NCBI GenBank assembly: GCA_001970955.1
Contig: MPUH01000110.1
Span: 41,168-105,167, forward strand
Source: Stentor coeruleus
Lineage: Eukaryota; Ciliophora; Heterotrichea; Heterotrichida; Stentoridae
Direction of reading: 5' to 3'
Length of the DNA: 64,000 bases
In this document: positions 59,816 to 64,000 of the stretch, one piece after another
Layout: each line of letters starts with the position of its first letter
Position numbering within the stretch: the first letter of the stretch is position 1
Translations under genes and position numbers: made by a program
Notes under the pieces: generated by a model
The model's database searches: none
What the model saw: the letters and a program-made list of their open reading frames with translations, nothing else
What the model was told of the DNA's origin: nothing

Positions 59816-60283
59816 TTATTTCTTCTTACTAACACCAACAGTCTTACCTTTCCTTCCTGTGGTCTTGGTCTTCTGGCCTCTAACTCTAAGTCCCCACCAA
59901 TGCCTAAGCCCACGATGCAGCATCATTTTCTTCATCCTTTCAAGGTCTTCACGTAACTTAGCATCTAAGTTATTTGCAGCTACATGGCTACTAACCCCAG
60001 TGACTACATCGCATTGCCTATTTAGAAACCATTCAGGGATTTGATGTTCAACAGGGTTTTGTACTATTGTAACTATTTGATTGATTTCATCTTCAGTCAA
60101 CTCACCTGCACGCTTGTTAAGATCAACACCTGCTCTTTTGAGAACAAGATTTGAGAACCTCTTCCCAATACCTTTGATTCCAGTTAGAGCGAACATAACT
60201 TTTTGTTTGCCTTTGATGTTGGTATTCATAATACGGAGGATGTGATTGAAGTTCTTCTCTTCTGTGACTACTAAAGAGGCCAT
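59816..60283 (-). CDS. RPS18: 40S ribosomal protein S18 (uS13)
   Basis: This 155-residue protein matches eukaryotic S18 throughout: [110 protein letters not shown] and [13 protein letters not shown]. It contacts the head of the small subunit and the P-site tRNA. Full length (human 152), no intron, and a basic tail. Codon use is more G/C-rich than its neighbours, consistent with high expression. It converges with the FHA/RING-CH gene with a 46-nt spacer between stops. Confidence 0.98.
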   Translation of the reverse strand: MASLVVTEEKNFNHILRIMNTNIKGKQKVMFALTGIKGIGKRFSNLVLKRAGVDLNKRAGELTEDEINQIVTIVQNPVEHQIPEWFLNRQCDVVTGVSSHVAANNLDAKLREDLERMKKMMLHRGLRHWWGLRVRGQKTKTTGRKGKTVGVSKKK

Positions 60284-60913
60284 TTTGTCTGGGATTTATA
60301 TACGAAGGATTTATTGGGTAATAGTGATTTGATTAAAAAAGATGATTTGCCTTTGGATTTTGGTGAGAAATGCTGGGTGGATAAGTTTGTTGAAGGAAAG
60401 ATTTTATGGATGATGGAAAGTTGTGGAGGTGGGGTTTTTGTAGTTGCTTTTTTTTTGAGGATGAAATAGTGGAATTGTGAGAAAAAATGAATATTATTAG
60501 GTGATTGATTTTGGATAGAGATTGAGTTTTGTTAATAATTTATTTAAAATCTGTGGTTTTGTGGGCATTTTAGGGTATTTTAGGATATTTTAGGATATTT
60601 TTTAGGATATTTTTTAGGAGATGATTTATGTAATTGATTTAATATTTTAGTTTTGGGTGCATGCTAAAGTATTGAAATTATAAGAGAATTAATTGTGAAG
60701 TTTTCCTTAATTTAATCAAATCTTGAAAAAAATACTTAGTCTAAGCTTTACACATTTATCTGAATTTATCAAAACCCTCATAATAAATATGCTCAGTGCC
60801 TATCTTATCAGGGCTTTCAATGGGAACACTCTAATCTTAACATCTCTTCATAGGCATACCTGCAAAGTTATCCTCAACAGTTCTAAAACCTTAAACGTTC
60901 TATGAATCCTAAC
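60284..60913. other. Intergenic with a short minisatellite
   Basis: Spacer upstream of the S18 gene. About 60567-60620 holds a run of ATTTTAGGGT/ATTTTAGGAT units of 10-13 nt, four to five copies. No gene was recognised. Confidence 0.5.
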
Positions 60914-61980
60914 AATGGATGCCCTAAAATCCTGTTTACAAAACTGGAACAAAGACGAACGTATAAGATCAGTATTATTTTCAAGAGATGGATAGAAAGT
61001 TTTTTACTTAGATGATAATGCGCGTTCATTATATATTACTAAACAAAAAGGTTGTGAAAATATTTTCTATGATTTTTTCATTAAAGAATATAGTCTGGAT
61101 TATGCATTATCAGTTACTAAACAAAAAGGTTGTGAAAATATTTTCTATGATTTTTTCATTAAAGAATATAGTCTGGATTATGCATTATCACGTATAAGAC
61201 CAATACAAATATGAATATATGATGGTATTCTTATGGGAAATGGTACTAATATTTTATACATTCACATATTAAAATATCTACAAAGTTTTTAATTTTGATA
61301 TGACAGAATCAGTTTTAGGGTTATATCCAGATGCAAATTGAGAGTTCTTTTTATCTAAGCTACAAGGGAGTATAGAGCTTTACTTAGATATTACTGGTGC
61401 TAGACTGTTAAGTGAAGAGCTTGTGCAAGCCTATAGCAACTCATTATGCCAAAAAGGACAAAATCGTAAACCTCAAACAGGAGCTAGTGAATAAAATTGC
61501 GCCAAGTTCATCAATCCAAGACATAAAAAACATAGTAAAAATATTCTCCAGCGATATCAAAAATCTTTATCCTGCACTAACGAAATCGAAAACTACTTCT
61601 CCAATACGAAAAGCGCTAAAGAGATCTTTAAAAGGTTCAATAACGACCAACCATAGTCTTCAAGTATTTTGAAAATGACAGAAAAGTATTATTAATAATC
61701 AATTAATCTAAGTTTCAAACAAAATTATCAAATCAAATCCATGTCTTTATCTAAATTCTTCAAAATGGAATACCATCTGTCAGTTAATATTATGAAAAGT
61801 CCTGAGTTCTTCAACAGCTTCAGAGCATTGCTTTTAAACAAAGATAAAAACCCAAAATGCCATTAAAAGACTTTAAAAGACGTCTCAGAAGACTTAATTC
61901 AATAATATTTCAAGTCTCCTAAAGGTAAACTTACCGATCTAGTTGCTGAAAAGGAATTAAATAGGACACTTTAGCTAAGT
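60914..61980 (+). pseudogene. Decayed gene with several in-frame stops and frameshifts
   Basis: Coding-like pieces follow each other in different frames. 60914 onward reads MDALKSCLQNWNKDERIRSV, then LFSRDG, TAG, KVFYLDDNARSLYITKQKGC. About 61299 onward reads MTESVLGLYPDAN, TGA, EFFLSKLQGSIELYLDITGA. 61420-61672 reads KPIATHYAKKDKIVNLKQEL and continues. 61741 onward reads MSLSKFFKMEYHLSVNIMKS, then stops TAA, TAA and TAG. No GT...AG intron of 15-16 nt removes these stops. The first part contains a 78-nt tandem duplication. I read it as one gene, or two adjacent, in decay. No family was identified. Confidence 0.55.
61036..61191 (+). repeat. 78-nt tandem duplication
   Basis: Two copies (61036-61113, 61114-61191) differ at one position. 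The unit is 26 codons, so frame is kept (TKQKGCENIFYDFFIKEYSL and so on). There is no N between copies, unlike the scaffold joins. It is either a real duplication in the decaying gene or a silently merged contig overlap. Confidence 0.85.
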
Positions 61981-61987
61981 AATAAAA

Positions 61988-62608
61988 ATGATATCAAGAC
62001 ATAGACGAGCTCCATCAGCAATGCCAGCAATTGGCTTTGAAGAAGCTTTTGACCTACCCACAAGCGAAATATTCCCAGTTATGCCTATAATCAAAATGCA
62101 AAGACCACCATGTACTGAGTCCAGCAATTTAAAAACTTCTTTAAAATCTACAACAACCTCTCAAAACTCTCAAGGATTGAAATTTTCCGACAACTGCTCT
62201 AAAGGAATTTATAATGATTATTGCAAATACAGTAACAGTAGTAATGAAAGTTCAGTTAAAAGTGTGAATCAATGCGTTGAAGTATGTGAAATACTTGATA
62301 ATACATCAGATATACCTGATGATCAACCTTTTTATGACCTTTCAGAAGCTGTAGAGACAATTTTTAAACAGAGAATGAATGATGAAAGTAAAATTTTAGC
62401 TTTGAAGAAAAGTATTAAAAAACAACTGGCTCAGTGTTTTAAGAAAGATAGGGAAGTTGATAAAATGGGAGAAAGTGATGATACTGCTGAAGGGCATGGT
62501 TATTCTTTTAATTTTGATTATTTTGGATTGGGTAAGTTTGATGCTAATGCTGGACAACAAGAGAGAAGAAGACCAAAAATTGTTAAGTTCAAAGATAATG
62601 GTTTGTAG
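61988..62608 (+). CDS. Hypothetical protein with disordered N-terminus
   Basis: The protein has 206 residues from ATG 61988. The start MISRHRRAPSAMPAIGFEEA contains RRAPSAMP, a possible 14-3-3 binding site if the Ser is phosphorylated. A Ser/Asn/Thr-rich linker follows, then an acidic segment (VCEILDNTSDIPDDQPFYDL), a helix (VETIFKQRMNDESKILALKK) and a Gly/aromatic-rich tail (HGYSFNFDYFGLGKFDANAG) ending in basic residues. No recognised domain or membrane segment. Coding composition is clear. It directly follows the decayed gene, with only a few bases after that relic's last stop, and is not obviously related to it. Confidence 0.65.
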   Translation: MISRHRRAPSAMPAIGFEEAFDLPTSEIFPVMPIIKMQRPPCTESSNLKTSLKSTTTSQNSQGLKFSDNCSKGIYNDYCKYSNSSNESSVKSVNQCVEVCEILDNTSDIPDDQPFYDLSEAVETIFKQRMNDESKILALKKSIKKQLAQCFKKDREVDKMGESDDTAEGHGYSFNFDYFGLGKFDANAGQQERRRPKIVKFKDNGL

Positions 62609-63081
62609 AATGAGGTTGGTTGGATAATATTTTTAAGTAGCAGGTTGATTATAATAAGGTTTTGTGTTATGGGTTTGTTTAAGGTAGAATGATTAGAGGG
62701 GTAGTTTGGGAGATGAGAATTAGTTTATAGATTGTGAGATGATAAGTTTTAGTATTTATAATGAATGAGGTGAATGTTTAAGGTTTGAAGGTGCATTTTG
62801 ATTTTGGAAATGAAAATGGGGATTTTTTATAGGGAGTATGGGATTAGATGTTTAAGTTGTGGTGTTTGTAAGATTTAGTGGAAAATAAAGAAGATATTAA
62901 ATATCAAACTGTATACATCCAAATCATTCTTCTCTACATATAAATCTTATTATTAAAAATATCACAATTTATCCATCCACCTAAAAATCCTTAATCCTTA
63001 ATCTTCCATATACTTATATTAAAATCTCATATAAAAACTGCTAAATTTCCAATCCAAAACCCTGCCATAAAATTCTTTTAC
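62609..63081. other. Intergenic between convergent genes, no gene seen
   Basis: G/T-rich first half and A/C-rich second half on the plus strand, the usual 3'-flank signature of convergent genes here. Confidence 0.45.
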
Positions 63082-63780
63082 TTACATATTATCCCTTACT
63101 TCTTGAACCACAGGAGTCACAGGTGCTAAAATAAGCCTAAAAGCAATATAAGTTCCATATTTCCCTATCTTAGTCTTTATCGACTTAGCTTCTAAATTAT
63201 CTTCTTTAATATGCAACTTCAGGCCTATAGTAATACTTTCAAGCTTATTTTTCATATAATTATAAAGCAAAAACAACCCAATAACCGCAACAACCAAATC
63301 AATAATTGAAATCCAATAAATTTTGAAAACAAATCCAACACCAAAAATTATAAACAATATACAAAGTAAAGCAAATAAACCAATACGAAAAAATACTTTT
63401 GATCTTTTTATTTTGATAAACTGTTCAGAACAATGGGCTGATATACTTTGACAATAGTCTTCTAGTTCTTTTTGTGTTATAGTTTCTATGATTGCAGATG
63501 TATCATCCCATATTAATTGATACTCTCCTTGAGGGAATTTGGAGATCCAACACACTGAATCTGTTTTTGATGGTAGCGCCAAAGTAAGATTTTTTTTGTA
63601 TTTGGTCATGTCAACTATGCAGCCTGTGGTTTTAGGATGACTTTCTGTAAATTCCATATGGAAATTACTCCTTGGTGTGGCACATCGGCTTGTTAGGACA
63701 ATGTCTGAACTTGAGCTTGTACTTCTTTTGTGTAACTCCATATTATTAGTATGAATAAAGGAATTTTTTGACACTGTCAT
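63082..63780 (-). CDS. Two-transmembrane hypothetical protein
   Basis: The 232-residue protein has a Ser/Thr-rich cytosolic N-terminus (HKRSTSSSSDIVLTSRCATP), a soluble segment (CWISKFPQGEYQLIWDDTSA, then a helix QKELEDYCQSISAHCSEQFI), and two adjacent hydrophobic helices at about 131-151 and 154-173 forming a hairpin (FFRIGLFALLCILFIIFGVG, then IIDLVVAVIGLFLLYNYM). A C-terminal domain follows, with strand-like ITIGLKLHIKEDN and a hydrophobic stretch TYIAFRLILAPV. The hairpin and amphipathic layout suggest an ER-shaping or vesicle protein, but no family motif supports this. The function is unknown. Confidence 0.7.
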   Translation of the reverse strand: MTVSKNSFIHTNNMELHKRSTSSSSDIVLTSRCATPRSNFHMEFTESHPKTTGCIVDMTKYKKNLTLALPSKTDSVCWISKFPQGEYQLIWDDTSAIIETITQKELEDYCQSISAHCSEQFIKIKRSKVFFRIGLFALLCILFIIFGVGFVFKIYWISIIDLVVAVIGLFLLYNYMKNKLESITIGLKLHIKEDNLEAKSIKTKIGKYGTYIAFRLILAPVTPVVQEVRDNM

Positions 63781-64000
63781 AACACATTTTTAATCATAAC
63801 TTAATTTTTTATATAATTTTACCGTATTTTAAAACTCTAAGCAATGCTAATCAATTAGGATTTAAATTATGAATAATTAAAAAGCATTACTTTTAATATG
63901 AAGTAACCTTTAGGAATTCATAAAATTAAGCCATAAAATCGCATTTTATGCTGATTTTAACTTAATAAAGAATATAAACTCATTAAACTCATAAGAAAGA
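63781..64000. other. Window edge, no gene seen
   Basis: AT-rich sequence upstream of the last minus-strand gene. It likely contains that gene's promoter. Confidence 0.4.

Noticed and set aside
60914-61980. Rescue of the decayed gene by a variant genetic code (TAG/TGA as sense)
   Set aside because: Other genes in the window end at TAA, TAG and TGA, conserved proteins need no reassigned codon, and this region also has frameshifts.

Overview
The window looks like macronuclear DNA of a heterotrich ciliate, most likely Stentor or a close relative. It is very AT-rich, with closely spaced single genes on both strands. TAA, TAG and TGA all end genes, and no in-frame TGA is needed to read Trp, which argues against Blepharisma. 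Three introns in two ordinary genes are exactly 15 nt long, start GT, end AG and carry an A at position 10. Ciliate content includes a calcium-dependent protein kinase, a membrane-anchored cyclic-nucleotide phosphodiesterase, CFAP20 and major vault protein.

Layout. 0-9 kb: partial B-box protein, phosphodiesterase, CDPK, a two-intron NADPH reductase, two orphans. 10-16.5 kb: a family cluster on the minus strand, made of two small zinc-finger paralogs flanking two paralogous zinc-finger/coiled-coil genes (A and B) and a decayed third copy. 17-32.6 kb: BRCT-like, SPRY, TBC, vWA/PLAC8, LITAF-like, Cache and PP1 genes. 33.8-43.3 kb: a WD-repeat gene and two tandem TPR giants. 44-46.9 kb: mostly non-coding, with tRNA-Gly and a decayed gene. 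46.9-64 kb: a FAIM-like endocytic-motif protein, a 7TM protein, a ubiquitin-like protein, KTI12 plus its pseudogene, MVP, CFAP20, an FHA/RING-CH protein, ribosomal protein S18, and orphans.

The main discovery lies in genes A and B. Their open frames appear to stop early, but each runs into a stretch that tiles perfectly, with no base left over, into consecutive 15-nt GT...AG introns (a few are 16 or 17 nt). The introns are separated by either 0 or exactly 3 nt. Array A has 27 introns and 14 three-base microexons in 451 nt. Array B has 45 introns and 24 microexons in 753 nt. Removing every unit restores one open frame that enters a conserved C-terminal exon in both genes. The microexons encode a tail that differs in length and sequence between the paralogs, while both flanks are conserved. 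I know of no described system of this kind.

Other themes. Decayed gene copies are common: KTI12, a protein kinase, a TPR gene, a third array-gene paralog and two unidentified relics. Nine single-N scaffold joins carry duplicated flanks, and several break or duplicate gene ends; I rebuilt the affected gene models by coordinate. Functions are inferred from motifs read by eye; no database search was run.
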